The notes: a model not told the origin generated them from the sequence alone. Counted from the stretch's first letter, positions 40,131-54,022 are shown. The stretch is 64,000 nt of DNA from Gallibacterium genomosp. 3 (GCF_001678475.1 NZ_JTJR01000026.1:124001-188000); one strand, 5' to 3'. Made by a program: numbers and translations.

Positions 40131-41429
40131 TCAAAATTCAGACTTCACTTTATCAATAAATTTTTTAAATAAATTACCGATTTTATTTGTTTTTGACACT
40201 TCTCCGGTTATTCCTTTGATTTGTGGCTGTACTCCAGAACCTTGATAATAAGTATATTGTAATAAACCTAACACGGTTGCATATTGTGGCTTATCAACAT
40301 AATCTGTTAATCCTGTGATATTCAATGGCGTACCAATTTTTACCTGGACTTGTTGACCAAAGACTTCTGTTGCACAATCCAACATACCATCAATTAATGC
40401 ACCACCACCAGTCAAAACAATGCCTGCAATTAACTCAGATGACACATTGTTCTCCTTAAGGTGTCTTTTTAATTGATGTAACTCTTTATCCACTAGGGTT
40501 AATAGCTCTTTATAACGTGCTGAAGTAATAATAGACAAAGACTCTTTAGTTAATACTCTTGATGGGCGGCCACCAATCCCCGGTACTTCAATAATTTTTT
40601 CAGAAGCATTGCGTTTTTCTGGCGTTGATAACAACACCGCACTGCCGTAATTTACTTTAATATTTTCTGCATTGGTTCTAGAAGTAAAAATACCTTGCGC
40701 AACATCATCAGTCACACGATTTCCGGCATATGGAATCACTTTACTATAACGTAATGCACCATCAGTGAAGACTAAAATATCCATTGTGCCTGCTCCAATA
40801 TCAATTAAGCATACACCCAGTTCTTTTTCTTCTTCACTTAATACTGAATAACTTGACGCCAGACCAGAAAATACAATTTCATCCACTTTTAAGCCACTAC
40901 GCTCAACTGCTTTCCGTAAATTTACCAACCAATCTTGATGGCAAGCAATTAGATGAGCTTGGGCAGTAAGACGTACACCCTGTAAGCCTAGTGGATTTTT
41001 AATATTTGTTTGTTGATCAACTGAATACTCTTGTGGAATAACATGTAATACTGTTAAGCCATCACCTACTTTTACTGAGCTTGCAATATGCATTGCTTCA
41101 TCAATATCCGCTTGAGTGACCTCACCTGATAACGCAACAAAACCACTTTCATTCAGACTTTGAATATGCTCACCAGTAATCGCTAAAGTAACACGCGCAA
41201 TCAATTTTAGATCTGCTACTGACTCTGCTGCTTCAATTGCTCGTCGAATTGAATTCACCACGGCTTCTAAATCAGTAATACTGCCTTTATCAATTCCTTT
41301 TGATGGGCAGCTACCAACACCAATCACATTCACCACACCATCAGGTAATAATTCCCCAACAACGGCGATAACTTTTGAAGTGCCTATTTCCAGGCCGACA
41401 ATTATTTGTGGTTCATCAATCTTAGCCAT
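40131..41429 (-). CDS. ftsA: Cell division protein FtsA (actin homologue)
   Basis: The 432-residue protein anchors FtsZ to the membrane. Actin-fold motifs are present ([47 protein letters not shown]). The C-terminal amphipathic membrane-targeting helix is [13 protein letters not shown]. It begins 5 bp after ftsQ, so translation is probably coupled. Confidence 0.97.
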   Translation of the reverse strand: MAKIDEPQIIVGLEIGTSKVIAVVGELLPDGVVNVIGVGSCPSKGIDKGSITDLEAVVNSIRRAIEAAESVADLKLIARVTLAITGEHIQSLNESGFVALSGEVTQADIDEAMHIASSVKVGDGLTVLHVIPQEYSVDQQTNIKNPLGLQGVRLTAQAHLIACHQDWLVNLRKAVERSGLKVDEIVFSGLASSYSVLSEEEKELGVCLIDIGAGTMDILVFTDGALRYSKVIPYAGNRVTDDVAQGIFTSRTNAENIKVNYGSAVLLSTPEKRNASEKIIEVPGIGGRPSRVLTKESLSIITSARYKELLTLVDKELHQLKRHLKENNVSSELIAGIVLTGGGALIDGMLDCATEVFGQQVQVKIGTPLNITGLTDYVDKPQYATVLGLLQYTYYQGSGVQPQIKGITGEVSKTNKIGNLFKKFIDKVKSEF

Positions 41430-41434
41430 AATTA

Positions 41435-42286
41435 TTATTCACTTAATGTATTTTGTTGTTTTTCTGTATTCTGCGGTGCGTCAGCAAAACTAACCGCTGC
41501 TCCAGTATTATATCGCAAATCAATATATGCAATTTTTTTATTTTCAGGAATTTCAATTTGTGGATAAATCGTTAAAAAGCGATCAATTTTATCTTTCCAC
41601 TCACCTCGTCCAAGCTTCAATATAATATCATTAGATAAGGTTACGTTCCACGAGCCCCTATCATCAATTGAAACAAATTTTAACCCCATATTTTTAGGTT
41701 TTAAAATTTTACTTAATTCATACCAAGCTTTTAGCGTAGTTACCCCTTGAAAATCAGGGCCAGATAAATGAGGTAAATTATCATCATTAATTTTACCTTT
41801 AGGTAAGGTAAAGATAACTCCATCTGAGGTTAGATAATTAACCTCATTCCATTTTGCTGCTGGAATATATTCCGTTACGCTAATATTTAACTGAGCAGGC
41901 CAAATTTTTCTAATAGAAATTGTTTTAATCCAAGATAAAGATTCAAACATTTTTTCAATAGATTCAACATCCTGCCCAAAATAACCTCTTAGCCCTTGAT
42001 GACTATCCGCATATTTCTTTAGCATTTCTCTAACATCATCATTAGTGGTAAACAAAGGTTTACCTTTTAAGTTAAATGAATGAATCGGAGAAGGATCCAT
42101 TTTCTCAAATAGATCCATGCGGTGCGAATAGCCGTAATAAAGAATTCCAGCTACCACAGCAAACAAAACTAATTTCAGCCAAGTTTTTAAACTGATAACT
42201 GGCTCACTTTTTTCTGGTTTGCTGTAATATGCGACAGAGGCTCTATGATGGCGAGTTGGTGACACAAATTTTGAACGATTTCTCAT
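41435..42286 (-). CDS. ftsQ: Cell division protein FtsQ
   Basis: The 283-residue bitopic protein has a basic cytoplasmic N-terminus, one transmembrane segment (about 36-55), a POTRA domain beginning at [16 protein letters not shown] and the beta domain that binds FtsB/FtsL. It overlaps ddlB by 4 bp (ATGA) and is 5 bp from ftsA. Confidence 0.94.
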   Translation of the reverse strand: MRNRSKFVSPTRHHRASVAYYSKPEKSEPVISLKTWLKLVLFAVVAGILYYGYSHRMDLFEKMDPSPIHSFNLKGKPLFTTNDDVREMLKKYADSHQGLRGYFGQDVESIEKMFESLSWIKTISIRKIWPAQLNISVTEYIPAAKWNEVNYLTSDGVIFTLPKGKINDDNLPHLSGPDFQGVTTLKAWYELSKILKPKNMGLKFVSIDDRGSWNVTLSNDIILKLGRGEWKDKIDRFLTIYPQIEIPENKKIAYIDLRYNTGAAVSFADAPQNTEKQQNTLSE

Positions 42287-43215
42287 TCAGCACTTAACTC
42301 CAAAATTTTAACCACTAATTGAGAAAAACTATACCCCACGACTTTCGCTGCCATTGGAAATAAGCTATGGCTTGTCATACCAGGATTAGTATTTACTTCG
42401 ACCAATCTAAATTGGTCTTTAGCATCGGTCATCACATCAATGCGACTCCAACCTCGACATCCAACAATATCATAAGCTTGTTTTACTAATTGGCGTAATT
42501 CAGCTTCACGTTGCTCACTTAAACCAGATGGGCAAAAATATTGCGTATTATCAGAAATATATTTTGCTTCATAATCATAAAACTCACCCGCTGGTTTAAT
42601 TAAAATAGAAGGTAATACTTCCCCATCAAGGACAGGAACAGAAAACTCTTGTCCCGCTAACCACTCTTCAATTAACACCGTATCATCATGAGTAAGCGCT
42701 AAATCAACTGCAGCAGCAAGATCTTCTACTTTTTTTACTTTAGTTAAACCCACACTTGACCCCTCTAAAGAGGGTTTTACCATCAATGGTAAGCCCAATT
42801 TGTTAACAATCGCTTGCGCATCTAAAGTAGCACGCGTTTCACGAGTGATAACTTCCATTTCAGCGACAGGTAATCCTACGGCTTTCCATAATAATTTGGT
42901 ACGCATTTTATCCATGGTTAATGCGGATGCCATCACACCGCACCCGGTATAAGGAATACCTAATTGTTCTAATAATCCTTGTAATGAACCATCTTCACCA
43001 CCACGGCCATGTAAAATATTAAACACACGTTGGAAGCCTTGTTTTTTTAACTCTTCAACTGGAAAAGTTTGTGGATCTACAGGATGAGCATCAAACCCTT
43101 CTGAACGCAATGCCTCTAATACCGCCGCACCAGAAACTAATGACACTTCTCGTTCTGCAGAGTTTCCACCTAATAATACGGCAATTTTTTCTTGTTTTAA
43201 TTGTTGAATATCCAT
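42283..43215 (-). CDS. ddlB: D-alanine--D-alanine ligase B
   Basis: This 310-residue ATP-grasp enzyme makes the D-Ala-D-Ala dipeptide added by MurF. Conserved parts are [40 protein letters not shown] and the metal-binding [13 protein letters not shown]. Its start overlaps the murC stop by one base and its end overlaps ftsQ by four, the typical dcw packing. Confidence 0.97.
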   Translation of the reverse strand: MDIQQLKQEKIAVLLGGNSAEREVSLVSGAAVLEALRSEGFDAHPVDPQTFPVEELKKQGFQRVFNILHGRGGEDGSLQGLLEQLGIPYTGCGVMASALTMDKMRTKLLWKAVGLPVAEMEVITRETRATLDAQAIVNKLGLPLMVKPSLEGSSVGLTKVKKVEDLAAAVDLALTHDDTVLIEEWLAGQEFSVPVLDGEVLPSILIKPAGEFYDYEAKYISDNTQYFCPSGLSEQREAELRQLVKQAYDIVGCRGWSRIDVMTDAKDQFRLVEVNTNPGMTSHSLFPMAAKVVGYSFSQLVVKILELSAE

Positions 43216-44657
43216 TATTTACTCCATAACTCTACGAGATGACGAGATAATTTACTTACACTTCCCGCACCTTGCGCCAAAATTAAATCGCCATCTTGCA
43301 ACACTTGATCCATAATCTCTGGCAACTGTGCTGGATCAGCTAAAAAAATTGGGTCAATTTTACCTAAATTACGAATTGAACGGCATAAAGAACGACTATC
43401 AGCGCCTGTAATTGGTGCTTCTCCCGCTGGATAAACGTCTAACATAATCAATACATCAACTTGTGATAGCACTTGCACAAAATCATCAAAGAGATCTCGA
43501 GTTCGGCTATAACGGTGCGGTTGGAAAATCATCACAATACGTTTATTTTCCCATCCTTGACGTGCTGCCTGAATAGTAACATTAACTTCCGTTGGGTGAT
43601 GGCCATAGTCATCTATTAACATTACTTTTCCATTTGGACGAATAAATGAACCTAATTGATCAAAACGACGACCAGCACCTTGGAAATCAGCCAGTGCCCC
43701 TAAAATCGCTTCATTATCAATACCCTCTTCTTTAGCAACAACTAACGCTGCCGTAGCATTAAGCGCATTATGACGCCCCGGCACATTTAATAAAACTTCT
43801 ATTTTTTCACCACTCGGACAAATTACCGTATAGTGTCCTTGGAAACCTGTCTGGCTATAATTTTCAATACGATAATCAGCTGTTTCACTAAATCCGTATG
43901 TAATCACTTGGCGTCCCACTTTTGCGGTTAACGTCTGTAACACAGGATCATCCGCACATAACACGGCCAAGCCATAAAACGGCAAATTATGTAAGAAATT
44001 CACATAAGTTTGTTTCATTTCTTCAAAATCACCGTGGTAAGTATCCATATGATCTGGTTCAATATTAGTGACTACTGAAACCATTGGTTGTAAATGCAAA
44101 AATGACGCATCACTTTCATCTGCTTCAGCAATTAAATATCGACTTAATCCAAGATGAGCATTCGTACCAGCTGATTTCACTAACCCACCATTAACAAACG
44201 TCGGATCTAATTTCGCTTGCGCATAAATCATCGCAATCATCGCGGTCGTTGTTGTTTTTCCGTGTGTTCCTGCAACGGCAATACCATGGCGAAAACGCAT
44301 AATTTCCGCCAGCATTTGTGCACGTTGGATTACAGGAATGCGTGCTTCACGTGCAGCCACCACTTCTGGATTATCAGGTTTAATTGCACTTGAAACTACA
44401 ACCACACTTGCTCCTGCAATATTGGTTGCTGCATGTTGTAAAAAGATTTTTGCACCTAATCTAGATAAGCGTAATGTCACTGCATTTTCTTGAATATCTG
44501 ATCCAGTAATATGGTAGCCTTCATTTAATAACACTTCTGCAATACCACCCATACCTGCACCACCAATACCAACAAAATGAATTTGTTTTACTCGGCGCAT
44601 TTCTGGCACAACCATACGTACTTGATGTTGAAAACTTTGTTTAATTTTATCGTCCAT
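43215..44657 (-). CDS. murC: UDP-N-acetylmuramate--L-alanine ligase
   Basis: The 480-residue Mur ligase adds L-Ala to UDP-MurNAc. It has an N-terminal Rossmann motif ([17 protein letters not shown]), the ATP loop GTHGKTTTT and C-terminal [10 protein letters not shown], the MurC signature. It lies 9 bp after murG. Confidence 0.98.
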   Translation of the reverse strand: MDDKIKQSFQHQVRMVVPEMRRVKQIHFVGIGGAGMGGIAEVLLNEGYHITGSDIQENAVTLRLSRLGAKIFLQHAATNIAGASVVVVSSAIKPDNPEVVAAREARIPVIQRAQMLAEIMRFRHGIAVAGTHGKTTTTAMIAMIYAQAKLDPTFVNGGLVKSAGTNAHLGLSRYLIAEADESDASFLHLQPMVSVVTNIEPDHMDTYHGDFEEMKQTYVNFLHNLPFYGLAVLCADDPVLQTLTAKVGRQVITYGFSETADYRIENYSQTGFQGHYTVICPSGEKIEVLLNVPGRHNALNATAALVVAKEEGIDNEAILGALADFQGAGRRFDQLGSFIRPNGKVMLIDDYGHHPTEVNVTIQAARQGWENKRIVMIFQPHRYSRTRDLFDDFVQVLSQVDVLIMLDVYPAGEAPITGADSRSLCRSIRNLGKIDPIFLADPAQLPEIMDQVLQDGDLILAQGAGSVSKLSRHLVELWSK

Positions 44658-44666
44658 GTTGTTCTC

Positions 44667-45716
44667 TTATTGTGTAACTGAAATAATCGTTGCCGCAACT
44701 TGTTGTGCAGCTTGAGGAGTTGCTTTTGTTTGTGCTTTTTCTGCCATAGCTAATAACGTTTGGCGATCCCATTGTTGTAAAAAAGCAACAACTTTATCAG
44801 CGGTTAAATCGACTTGCTCTATAATTTCTGCTGCACCCGCATCAGCCAAATAGCGTGCATTTAAATATTGTTGTCTATCTTTATGTTGGAATGGTACAAA
44901 AATTGCTGGCACACCAGCTGCAGCAATCTCACAAACTGTTAAAGCACCAGAACGACAAATCACTACATCTGCCCAAGCATAAGCCTCTGCCATATCATCA
45001 ATAAAATCTGTTACGGTCACTTCAGCATTGCTTGGATATAAAGCGCGAATTTTCTCACTGCCACCTTGCCCCACTTGATGGCGAATTATAATACGATCAC
45101 CTACTTTCTTAGCAACTTCAGGCATTAATAAATTGAGAACTCTTGCGCCTTGGCTTCCCCCTACCACTAATACGCGCAATTTGCCTTCACGTTGTAAAAA
45201 ACGCTGTTGTGGCGAGGGTAATTGAAACATATCTGCTCTAACTGGATTACCAACAACTTCTGCATCAGCAAACGCAGTAGGGAATGCTTGTAAAACACGT
45301 GTAGCAATTTTTGCTAGCCATTTATTAGTTAAGCCCGCTACTGCATTTTGTTCATGTAGAATGACTGGTACACCACATAACTTAGCAGCAACTCCACCTG
45401 GCCCCGATACATATCCTCCCATACCTAACACAGCATCAGGTTGATATTTTTTAATAATTTTCTTGGCTTGTAAGATTGCTTTAACAATTTTAAACGGAGC
45501 TTGTATAAGGGCTTTAATTCCTTTACCTCTTAATCCTGAAATTTCTATAAAGTGGATTGGAATACCATGTTTAGGTACCAGATCGGCTTCCATCCGATCC
45601 TTAGTACCTAACCATTCAACTTGCCAGCCTTGAGCTTGTAATACTCTTGCTACTGCAATCGCTGGGAAAACATGACCGCCAGTGCCGCCTGCCATAACTA
45701 ATAAACGTTTTGTCAT
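44667..45716 (-). CDS. murG: UDP-GlcNAc:lipid I N-acetylglucosaminyltransferase
   Basis: The 349-residue GT-B enzyme converts lipid I to lipid II at the inner face of the membrane. Glycine-rich loops [16 protein letters not shown] and [14 protein letters not shown] and the UDP-GlcNAc-binding region [22 protein letters not shown] are present. It is 8 bp after ftsW. Confidence 0.98.
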   Translation of the reverse strand: MTKRLLVMAGGTGGHVFPAIAVARVLQAQGWQVEWLGTKDRMEADLVPKHGIPIHFIEISGLRGKGIKALIQAPFKIVKAILQAKKIIKKYQPDAVLGMGGYVSGPGGVAAKLCGVPVILHEQNAVAGLTNKWLAKIATRVLQAFPTAFADAEVVGNPVRADMFQLPSPQQRFLQREGKLRVLVVGGSQGARVLNLLMPEVAKKVGDRIIIRHQVGQGGSEKIRALYPSNAEVTVTDFIDDMAEAYAWADVVICRSGALTVCEIAAAGVPAIFVPFQHKDRQQYLNARYLADAGAAEIIEQVDLTADKVVAFLQQWDRQTLLAMAEKAQTKATPQAAQQVAATIISVTQ

Positions 45717-45724
45717 AAATAACT

Positions 45725-46900
45725 CTAATCATCTCGTAAATGTGCATGCCCACTTGCTAAACGATTTTCATGATCGATTCGCATTAAAATCCCAATTGCA
45801 ATACACATAATAATTAAACTTGAACCACCATAACTAATCAGTGGGAAAGTTAATCCTTTGGTAGGTAATAGACCAATTGTGACACCTAAATTCACAAAAC
45901 CTTGGAAAAAGATCCAAAATGCAATACCAAAGGCAAAAAAACCGCGAAATTTCGCTTCTAATTTTAATGACTCTTTACCAATTTTTAATGCTCGAAATAC
46001 GAGTGCTGATAATAGGAAAACAATCACTAATACCCCAACAAATCCAAACTCTTCACCTATAATGGCTAATACAAAGTCGGTATGCGCTTCGGGTAAGTAT
46101 TCTAATTTTAATACAGAATTTCCTAATCCTTGCCCCCAAAACTCTCCATTACCAAAAGCCATTAATGAGTTTGATAGTTGATAGCCTGTTCCAAATGCAT
46201 CAGCAAATGGATCCATATAAGAAGTAACCCGTTTCATTCGATAAGGAGAAATAATAATTAAAAACATCAACATACTTGCACCCATACCGATCAATAAAAA
46301 GAATTGGAATATTTTTGCCCCTACCACAAATAACATCCCAAACGTGATCACAAACAGTACAACACTACTTCCGAGGTCAGGCTGGCAAAGTAAGAATAAG
46401 ATTAGAATTCCGCAAACAATGGTCGGACGAATAAAAATGAGCTGTCGAGTAGTAACGACATCATACTTACGCACAAAAAAGCTAGAAAGGTAACAAATTA
46501 GGGCTAATTTTGCCAATTCTGCTGGTTGGAAATTAACAAATCCTAAGGAGATCCAACGAGTCGCGCCATTAATATTACGCCCGACAATTAACACCACAAT
46601 TAACGATATTAAGGCGAGAAGGTATAGTCCTGTACTCCACCTTTCCCATTTTTCCATAGGAATTTGCAAGACAAAAAAGAATAATGTAACGCCAGTAACA
46701 ATATAAACACCATCTCTAATTGTAAAATAGAGTGGATCATCATATAACTTAGCTGCAGTGGTAAATGAGGCAGTAGTTACCGCAATAAAGCCAATAAATA
46801 ATAGGATAATAAACAATAAAAATAAGGTACGATCATACAAAGACGATTGTGGTGTAATACGTCCCCAGCGCCAAAACCCATCTTTTATTTTCGATAACAT
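45725..46900 (-). CDS. ftsW: Septal peptidoglycan polymerase FtsW
   Basis: This 391-residue SEDS-family protein has about ten transmembrane segments. It polymerises lipid II at the septum with FtsI. Family motifs include the large loop around [20 protein letters not shown] and the late [11 protein letters not shown]. The N-terminal cytoplasmic part is short. It lies 11 bp after murD. Confidence 0.96.
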   Translation of the reverse strand: MLSKIKDGFWRWGRITPQSSLYDRTLFLLFIILLFIGFIAVTTASFTTAAKLYDDPLYFTIRDGVYIVTGVTLFFFVLQIPMEKWERWSTGLYLLALISLIVVLIVGRNINGATRWISLGFVNFQPAELAKLALICYLSSFFVRKYDVVTTRQLIFIRPTIVCGILILFLLCQPDLGSSVVLFVITFGMLFVVGAKIFQFFLLIGMGASMLMFLIIISPYRMKRVTSYMDPFADAFGTGYQLSNSLMAFGNGEFWGQGLGNSVLKLEYLPEAHTDFVLAIIGEEFGFVGVLVIVFLLSALVFRALKIGKESLKLEAKFRGFFAFGIAFWIFFQGFVNLGVTIGLLPTKGLTFPLISYGGSSLIIMCIAIGILMRIDHENRLASGHAHLRDD

Positions 46901-46911
46901 TAATCCTGACC

Positions 46912-48240
46912 TTATTCTGTTGATTGTTTTGCTAAACGGGCAAATTCATTTCCCCTAACTTCAAAAGTTGCAAATTGATCTAAACTTGCACACGCTGGTG
47001 ATAACAATACCATATCACCTGCTTGTAACAATGGACGAATTGCATTGATTGCTTCTTCCATCGTATCAACGATAATACTTTGTGTAGAAAGTTCTGCTAA
47101 AGCTTGTTTATCCTGACCAAAACAATAACAGAAAATATTCGGCTTATTAATCAAAGGTTTTAATTCGCTAAAATCAGCGCCTTTACCATCACCACCTAAT
47201 AATAAATATAGCCGTCCTGCAACTTCTAATCCATTTAATGCTGCTTGAGTACTTCCTACATTAGTTGCTTTTGAATCATTAACCCAACGCACCCCATTAG
47301 CTTCGTGTACAGTTTGGAAACGATGATCTAAACCACCAAATGTTTTTAATGCTTCAATAATGCCGTGTTCAGGTACATTTACTGCTTGTGCTAAGGCAAT
47401 GGAAGCTAATGCATTCATATAATTGTGGCGACCGCTTAATTTCAGCTGATCCAGTGCTAACAACTGTTTTTCTGGTGTGGCTAAATAGACTTTATTTTCT
47501 GTTGTCGCTAAATAATAATCTGAGCCTGTTTCTGCAAAACTTAATAATGTTTGTTGTGGCTCATTCTCATCTGGATAAGTTAAACGATCCTCTTTATTAA
47601 CAATTAAAGTTTTGGCTTGATGATAAATACGCAATTTAGCTTGGCGATAATCCTCTAAATCGCGATAACGATTCATATGATCTTCAGAAATATTTAAAAT
47701 TGTTGCTGCTGCCGCTTGTAAACTAAAGGTTGTTTCTAATTGAAAACTTGATAGCTCAAGTACGTATAAATCGTGTGGTTCGGTTAATAACGACAGCGCT
47801 GGAATACCAATATTACCGCCAATGCCAACTTTGATACCCCCAGCTTTAACCATTTCATATACTAAAGTAGTAACAGTACTCTTACCGTTAGATCCTGTAA
47901 TAGCAACTATTGGTGCTTGTGCTTCACGACAAAATAATTCGATATCACCAACCACCTCAACACCTGCGGCAACTGCTTGTGCAATTTCTGGTGTCTTTAA
48001 TGCAATACCGGGACTTAACACAATTAAATCACTGTTTAATAACCATTCTGTGTTTAAACTACCTGTGTGTACTGGAATATCATTAGCAAGTTGATCTAAA
48101 CCAGCTGGATGTTGGCGTGTATCAATGACTTGTAGTCTTACACCCTTATTCGCAAAATAACCAACACAAGAAAGCCCTGTTTTGCCTAAGCCAACAATAG
48201 TGACTGTTTTGCCAGTATAATCGAAATGACGAGTTGCCAT
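46912..48240 (-). CDS. murD: UDP-N-acetylmuramoylalanine--D-glutamate ligase
   Basis: This Mur ligase of 442 residues adds D-Glu. It has the N-terminal Rossmann motif [14 protein letters not shown], the ATP loop GSNGKSTVT and the C-terminal [21 protein letters not shown] signature. I choose ATG 48240, behind GGGGGA and 17 bp after mraY. The open frame extends 35 codons upstream into mraY, but that segment has no similarity and no ribosome-binding site. Confidence 0.97.
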   Translation of the reverse strand: MATRHFDYTGKTVTIVGLGKTGLSCVGYFANKGVRLQVIDTRQHPAGLDQLANDIPVHTGSLNTEWLLNSDLIVLSPGIALKTPEIAQAVAAGVEVVGDIELFCREAQAPIVAITGSNGKSTVTTLVYEMVKAGGIKVGIGGNIGIPALSLLTEPHDLYVLELSSFQLETTFSLQAAAATILNISEDHMNRYRDLEDYRQAKLRIYHQAKTLIVNKEDRLTYPDENEPQQTLLSFAETGSDYYLATTENKVYLATPEKQLLALDQLKLSGRHNYMNALASIALAQAVNVPEHGIIEALKTFGGLDHRFQTVHEANGVRWVNDSKATNVGSTQAALNGLEVAGRLYLLLGGDGKGADFSELKPLINKPNIFCYCFGQDKQALAELSTQSIIVDTMEEAINAIRPLLQAGDMVLLSPACASLDQFATFEVRGNEFARLAKQSTE

Positions 48241-48257
48241 ATGTCCCCCAATATTGC

Positions 48258-49340
48258 TTAACGCAATTTCAATGTGACTAATCCTAATAACACCAAAATC
48301 AAGGAAATAATCCAAAAGCGGACAATTACTCGTGGTTCTGGCCAACCTTTTAATTCAAAATGGTGATGAATTGGCGCCATACGGAAAATACGCTGTTTTC
48401 TTAATTTGTATGAACCTACTTGTAAAATAACTGAGAGGGTTTCCATTACAAATACACCGCCCATAATCACCAACACAAATTCTTGTCTTACTAAAACGGC
48501 GATAGTTCCAATTGCACCGCCTAGCGATAATGAACCAACATCGCCCATAAATACTTGTGCAGGATAAGTATTAAACCAAAGGAAACCTAATCCAGCACCC
48601 ACAATAGCAGTACAGACCACCACCAATTCAGCACTAAATTTAATATATGGAATATGCAAGTAATCAGCGAAATTGATATTTCCGGTTGCCCACGCAATTA
48701 AGGCAAACGCCGCACAAACTAACACGGTTGGCATAATCGCCAATCCATCTAAGCCATCGGTTAAATTTACCGCATTACTGGTACCAACAATCACAAAATA
48801 GGCAAGAACAATATAGAATAAACCTAATTGCGGCATAATCTCTTTAAGGAAAGGCACAACTAATAAAGTCGCATTAGTACCTTTCCCAATGTAATACATA
48901 CCGCATACTGCCAATAAAGCCACCACAGACAGCCAAAAATATTTCCAGCGCGCAATCAACCCATCTGTATTTTTCCGAACGACCTTGCGATAGTCATCAA
49001 TAAACCCAATCGCTCCATAGCCAAATAAAACAAATAACACGAACCAAACATAAGGATTTTCAAGGTTTGCCCATAACAGGGTACTTACACCAATAGAGGC
49101 GAGAATCATAATTCCACCCATAGTTGGAGTACCACGTTTACTAAAATGGCTTTGTGGACCATCATCACGCACTACTTGACCAATTTGTAATAACTGTAAA
49201 CGAGTAATTACTTTTGGACCAATCCATAAGCAGAATAATAAAGCGGTTAATAACGCTAAAATTGCTCGCACAGTAATATACGAGAAAACATTAAAAAATG
49301 TGTGATACTGAACTAAAAACTCACTAATCCAAACTAACAT
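48258..49340 (-). CDS. mraY: Phospho-N-acetylmuramoyl-pentapeptide transferase
   Basis: The 360-residue membrane enzyme, exactly the E. coli length, makes lipid I from UDP-MurNAc-pentapeptide and undecaprenyl phosphate. It has ten hydrophobic segments and the active-site sequences [17 protein letters not shown] and [12 protein letters not shown] with their aspartates, plus the HHHFELKGW histidines. It overlaps murF by 7 bp. Confidence 0.98.
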   Translation of the reverse strand: MLVWISEFLVQYHTFFNVFSYITVRAILALLTALLFCLWIGPKVITRLQLLQIGQVVRDDGPQSHFSKRGTPTMGGIMILASIGVSTLLWANLENPYVWFVLFVLFGYGAIGFIDDYRKVVRKNTDGLIARWKYFWLSVVALLAVCGMYYIGKGTNATLLVVPFLKEIMPQLGLFYIVLAYFVIVGTSNAVNLTDGLDGLAIMPTVLVCAAFALIAWATGNINFADYLHIPYIKFSAELVVVCTAIVGAGLGFLWFNTYPAQVFMGDVGSLSLGGAIGTIAVLVRQEFVLVIMGGVFVMETLSVILQVGSYKLRKQRIFRMAPIHHHFELKGWPEPRVIVRFWIISLILVLLGLVTLKLR

Positions 49341-50728
49341 TGTTCAAAACCTTTAAATGCTTCGACGATCTCTTCCATTTTCATTGAACGAGATCCTTTG
49401 ACTAATAATAAAATTGTTTTTCCTGCTTGTAGCTGTTCTGTTATGTATTGCTGCAATGCGGTAATTAATGCGGCTTTTTGCTGATAATGCTCTCCATGAC
49501 ACAAACTACTAATGATTTCGCTATAATACCCAAAACTAACCACTTTACTTAAATTCGCTTGTTGCGCAGCCTCAGCAACCTGTTGATGGCACTGTTCTGT
49601 ACTTTCCCCCAATTCTGCCATATCACCAACTGCAAGGATTTTTACGGTTTGTGCTGATTGTTGTAAAACGACAATCGCTGCTTTTAGGGAATCTACATTA
49701 GCATTGTAAGTATCGTCTAAAATTGTGAATTGTGAATTCACTACTACTGGAAATAATCGACCTTTTACCTGTTTTCCTAAAGCTAAGCCAGCTTTAACAT
49801 CTACCAAAGACGCACCTAACGCCATCGCTAATGAAGTAGCTGCTAACGCATTACTAATATTATGTTCACCTAAATAAGGTAAATCGATCGCTGTTTCACC
49901 TTGTGGGGTACAAAGAATAAAATGATAGCCGATTGCAGAAGATTGAATCTCTTTTGCGTAAATATCTGCTTGAGGAGAATTAATAGAAAATTGTTGAATC
50001 TGATGAGAACCAATATTGTGTTGCCAATAATTAAGGTACTGACAATTCGCATTAATGATTGCGATACCTGTTGTGGTTAGTCCTTGGTAAATTTCACCTT
50101 TTGCCTTAGCAACTCCCTCAATTGAACCAAAGCCAGCTAAATGTGCTGGAGCAACGTTATTCACTAATGCTGCATCTGGGCGAGCTAATTGTGTAGTATA
50201 CGCAATTTCACCAGCATGATTTGCCCCTAATTCAATCACAGCATAACGGTGTTGGTTGGTTAAACGTAATAATGTTAATGGTACGCCAATATCATTATTG
50301 AAATTTCCAGCAGTAAATAATACTTCATTAGCTGATTTCGCTGTTTGTTGTAAAATCGCTGCCGTCATTTCTTTTACGGTGGTTTTACCAGAGGAACCTG
50401 TCATTGCCGCTACTTTTGGATTCACTTTAGTTCTTACCCAAGCAGCTAATTGTCCTAATGCTTTTTTCGTATCTGCTACGACTAATTGCGGTAACGGGAT
50501 CGCCAAATTAGGTTGTTCAACCACTAAAATTTTTGCGCCTTGTTGATACACACGATCTAAAAATTGGTGTGCATCAAAACTTTCTCCCCGTAATGCAAAA
50601 AAAATACTGCCGCAACAATTTGTGCGGCTATCAGTTGTAACACTATCTACTTCAATATCAGCTTGGGGAGGATTAATTTCTTTTGCTGCTAATAATTTAC
50701 TTAAAGTAGAGAAATTAATTGAGATCAT
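49334..50728 (-). CDS. murF: UDP-N-acetylmuramoyl-tripeptide--D-alanyl-D-alanine ligase
   Basis: The 464-residue Mur ligase adds D-Ala-D-Ala to complete the pentapeptide. It shows an N-terminal substrate domain ([25 protein letters not shown]), the ATP loop GSSGKTT, the [11 protein letters not shown] segment and the C-terminal [18 protein letters not shown]. It is 20 bp after murE and overlaps mraY. Confidence 0.97.
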   Translation of the reverse strand: MISINFSTLSKLLAAKEINPPQADIEVDSVTTDSRTNCCGSIFFALRGESFDAHQFLDRVYQQGAKILVVEQPNLAIPLPQLVVADTKKALGQLAAWVRTKVNPKVAAMTGSSGKTTVKEMTAAILQQTAKSANEVLFTAGNFNNDIGVPLTLLRLTNQHRYAVIELGANHAGEIAYTTQLARPDAALVNNVAPAHLAGFGSIEGVAKAKGEIYQGLTTTGIAIINANCQYLNYWQHNIGSHQIQQFSINSPQADIYAKEIQSSAIGYHFILCTPQGETAIDLPYLGEHNISNALAATSLAMALGASLVDVKAGLALGKQVKGRLFPVVVNSQFTILDDTYNANVDSLKAAIVVLQQSAQTVKILAVGDMAELGESTEQCHQQVAEAAQQANLSKVVSFGYYSEIISSLCHGEHYQQKAALITALQQYITEQLQAGKTILLLVKGSRSMKMEEIVEAFKGFEQC

Positions 50729-50748
50729 TTGTTATTCTTCTTTGTTGA

Positions 50749-52224
50749 CTAAGTTTTATTATTAAGTCCAAGTAATTGTGAAACAATTTCACGATCAGAA
50801 AAATGGTGTTTTGTGTGTCCAATAATTTGATAATCTTCATGGCCTTTACCCGCTACTAAAATCAAATCATTAGACTTAGCCTGCTCAAATGCATAGGCTA
50901 ATGCTTGTTCACGGCGATGAATTATAGTAGCGTTATTTGGAAAGTCTAGCCCTTGAACAATATCATTTATAATTGCTGCCGCATCTTCAGTACGTGGATT
51001 ATCATCCGTAATAATCACTTTATCTGCTAATTGTTCTGCAATCTTTGCCATTTGTGGGCGTTTACCCTTATCACGATCACCTCCACAACCAAAAATACAC
51101 CACAGTTCACCATGGCAATGTAAACGTGATGCAAGTAATGCTTTTTCTAGGGCATCTGGTGTATGGGCGTAATCAACAACGGCTGTTGGTTTATTTTCTG
51201 CGGTAAAACGCTCCATTCTTCCACATACGCCTTCAAGTTGCGAAACTGTGTTGAGTAAATCTGATAAAGGATACCCAAGTGATAATAATGTTGCCGTCGC
51301 TAACAACAAATTACTCACGTTAAACTCACCAATTAATTTTGAATGAAAAATTGCATTTCCCCAGCTTGATGAGAAATGAATTGTAGCACCTAGTGGATGG
51401 TATTCAATTTGTTCTGCTTTCAACCATTGTTGATGTTGTGGAGTAAAGGTTGCAGATAAACTCACTTCTACTGCATCAGGTAGTTCTTGTAGCCACTGTT
51501 TTCCCACAACGTCATCCGCATTAATCACTCTTTGTTTTACATCTAACTCTGTAAACAATGTTTTTTTCGCAGCTGCATAAGCTTCTAATGTATGGTGATA
51601 ATCTAAATGATCACGGCTTAAATTAGTAAATACGGCAGCATCAAAATGTAATGCCGCAACACGTTGTTGTACCAAGCCATGTGAAGAAACTTCCATCGCA
51701 ACAAATTCTGCACCCTGTTCAACAAACTCAGCTAAATTACGTTGAATTTCTACTGCTGAGCCTGTGGTATTTGTTGCAGGTTGGATATGCTGATAAAAGC
51801 CGTTACCAATCGTCCCCATCACTGCACTACGTTTACCCAATAGATGATTCCATTGCGTTAATAGATTTGCTACGGTAGTTTTACCATTGGTTCCGGTGAC
51901 ACCAACAAGGGTTAATTGAGTTGAAGGTTGTTGATAAAACTCACCAGCCAGCTTAGAAAGCTGACTAGCCAGTTGATAGACATGAATAACAGGAATATTA
52001 TCTTGCCACGTTAAACGAGCGTGATCTGCTGGATCTTCACTTTCGACAATAATTGCTGCAGCGCCTGCATTAATTGCTTGTGTCACAAATTTTCTACCGT
52101 CAATTTGATGTCCAATTAATCCAATAAACACATCACCTTGTTTTACTGCTCGACTATCTAATTGCATAGTTTGCAACTGATGATTTGGTAATGTTAGGTC
52201 AAAATAACGGCTTAAACGCTGCAT
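50749..52224 (-). CDS. murE: UDP-MurNAc-tripeptide synthetase, meso-DAP adding
   Basis: The 491-residue Mur ligase adds the third amino acid. The ATP loop is GTNGKTT. The substrate-specificity motif reads DNPR ([12 protein letters not shown]), the form found in enzymes that add meso-diaminopimelate rather than lysine, so the organism has Gram-negative DAP-type peptidoglycan. It lies 10 bp after ftsI. Confidence 0.97.
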   Translation of the reverse strand: MQRLSRYFDLTLPNHQLQTMQLDSRAVKQGDVFIGLIGHQIDGRKFVTQAINAGAAAIIVESEDPADHARLTWQDNIPVIHVYQLASQLSKLAGEFYQQPSTQLTLVGVTGTNGKTTVANLLTQWNHLLGKRSAVMGTIGNGFYQHIQPATNTTGSAVEIQRNLAEFVEQGAEFVAMEVSSHGLVQQRVAALHFDAAVFTNLSRDHLDYHHTLEAYAAAKKTLFTELDVKQRVINADDVVGKQWLQELPDAVEVSLSATFTPQHQQWLKAEQIEYHPLGATIHFSSSWGNAIFHSKLIGEFNVSNLLLATATLLSLGYPLSDLLNTVSQLEGVCGRMERFTAENKPTAVVDYAHTPDALEKALLASRLHCHGELWCIFGCGGDRDKGKRPQMAKIAEQLADKVIITDDNPRTEDAAAIINDIVQGLDFPNNATIIHRREQALAYAFEQAKSNDLILVAGKGHEDYQIIGHTKHHFSDREIVSQLLGLNNKT

Positions 52225-52234
52225 TGTTTTACCC

Positions 52235-54001
52235 TTAGTTATCTCTTAAGTTTTCATTTTTTAATGTGTCAATACGCACAATACGTTTCGCACTCTTTGT
52301 ATCACCCTCAATACCATCTGGAGTAATATTTTTCGCGCGTAAAGTATGCCCCATAATTTTTGAGAATACCGGTGCAGAAATTGCCCCACCATAATATTTA
52401 CCTGCTGTTGGGTTATTAATCAAAATAACTAACGCAAACTGTGGATCACTTGCAGGCGCAATTCCAGCGGTGTAAGCAATATATTTATCTACATATTGAC
52501 CATTTTCTAATTTTTTCGCTGTACCAGTTTTAATTGCTACACGATATCCAGGAACAGCCGCAGCAATACCACCACCGCCTGGTTGTGCAACACTTTCCAT
52601 CATATGCACTACTTCACGCGTAATTTTTTCTGGATAAATACGCTCACCAATCACTGGTGGATCAACTTTAGTGATTGAAAGCGGACGATAAACACCAAAA
52701 CTACCTAATGCCACATAAGCTCGAGCTAATTGTAATGGTGTTACAGTTAAACCATAGCCATAAGCTACTGTTGCACGTTCAATATCCGCCCAACGCTTAC
52801 GGTGTAATGGTAAGGTTCCAGATTGCTCACCGACTAAACCTAAATTAGTTGGCATTCCAAATCCAGCTTTATGATATGTATTCATCAATACCGAAATTGG
52901 CATTTGTAAAGATAAACGGCTCACCCCAACGTTACTAGATTTTTGCAAAATCCCAGTAATAGATAATTCATTACGTGGAGCAACATCGCGGATAGTATGC
53001 CCATTGACCACAAACGGTTTAGTATTAATCACCGTATCTGGTGAAATAATTTTTTGATTTAATGCAGTTAACACCACAAACGGTTTTACTGTTGAACCTG
53101 GTTCAAATGTATCGGTAATCGCACGATTACGGCGTAATTCAGCTTGTGAACCAAAAATATTATTCGGGTTATAAGACGGCGCTGTAGCCATTGCTAGAAT
53201 TTCACCTGTACTGATTTTTACTAATACGGCTGTGCCTGATTCTGCTTTATTCTCGGCTACTGCTTTTTTAATTTCACGGAATACCATTGATTGTAAATGA
53301 CGATCGATACTTAATGTCACATCATGGGCATCATATTTTTGAGTACTCGAAATGTTCTCAATAATATTTCCTGATTTATCCCGACGATAGGTTTTAGATC
53401 CTGATTTTCCAATTAACAAAGAATCAAAGCTTTTTTCAATCCCTTCAATCCCTTGTCCATCAATATTGGTATAACCTAGTAATTGTGCAGATTCTTCCAC
53501 TGTTGGATAGAAACGGCGGTACTCTTTACGCATAGAAACGCCTGTAATTTTAAGATCGTGAATATATTTCGCCATTGTTGGAGAAATTTGGCGATCTAAA
53601 TACACAAAGCGAGATTTAGGATTTTTATTAAGACGTCCGATAACTTCTGATAACGGTACATTTAACGTTTCAGCTAAGCGTTGCCAACGATCTTTTTCCA
53701 TTAATGAATTTTTTTCAAAAATTTCTTTTGGATCGGCAATAATCGAATAATTCTCTACACTGACAGACAATAATTCACCATTGCGATCAAGAATATCACC
53801 ACGAATATAAGGAATTTGTTCTGTACGAAGTGAACGTTTATTGCCTTCTGCAATATAAAAATCTGCATTAACTAACTGAACATATGCAGCTCTTGCGATA
53901 AGCGCAATTAGACCAGCCATAATTAATATAATCGTGACAATATAGCGTCCTTTAGAAAAACTGCTTGTTTGTTGTGATGATTTAATTTTTGCCCGTACCA
54001 T
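52235..54001 (-). CDS. ftsI: Septal transpeptidase PBP3 (FtsI)
   Basis: This 588-residue class B penicillin-binding protein has one N-terminal membrane segment (about 21-42), a pedestal domain and a transpeptidase domain. Active-site motifs are STVK at 303-306, SSN at 355-357 and KTG at 491-493. Just after KTG it has Lys496 and Asp505 at the places I align with Arg517 and Asn526 of H. influenzae PBP3, residues discussed in beta-lactam susceptibility there. Here they may simply be lineage differences. It partners FtsW. Confidence 0.97.
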   Translation of the reverse strand: MVRAKIKSSQQTSSFSKGRYIVTIILIMAGLIALIARAAYVQLVNADFYIAEGNKRSLRTEQIPYIRGDILDRNGELLSVSVENYSIIADPKEIFEKNSLMEKDRWQRLAETLNVPLSEVIGRLNKNPKSRFVYLDRQISPTMAKYIHDLKITGVSMRKEYRRFYPTVEESAQLLGYTNIDGQGIEGIEKSFDSLLIGKSGSKTYRRDKSGNIIENISSTQKYDAHDVTLSIDRHLQSMVFREIKKAVAENKAESGTAVLVKISTGEILAMATAPSYNPNNIFGSQAELRRNRAITDTFEPGSTVKPFVVLTALNQKIISPDTVINTKPFVVNGHTIRDVAPRNELSITGILQKSSNVGVSRLSLQMPISVLMNTYHKAGFGMPTNLGLVGEQSGTLPLHRKRWADIERATVAYGYGLTVTPLQLARAYVALGSFGVYRPLSITKVDPPVIGERIYPEKITREVVHMMESVAQPGGGGIAAAVPGYRVAIKTGTAKKLENGQYVDKYIAYTAGIAPASDPQFALVILINNPTAGKYYGGAISAPVFSKIMGHTLRAKNITPDGIEGDTKSAKRIVRIDTLKNENLRDN

Positions 54002-54022
54002 TGTGTTACCTAGTTATCTGTT

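Noticed and set aside
48241-48345. 35-codon upstream extension of murD
   Set aside because: It overlaps the end of mraY, lacks a ribosome-binding site and has no similarity to MurD. ATG 48240 has GGGGGA in front.
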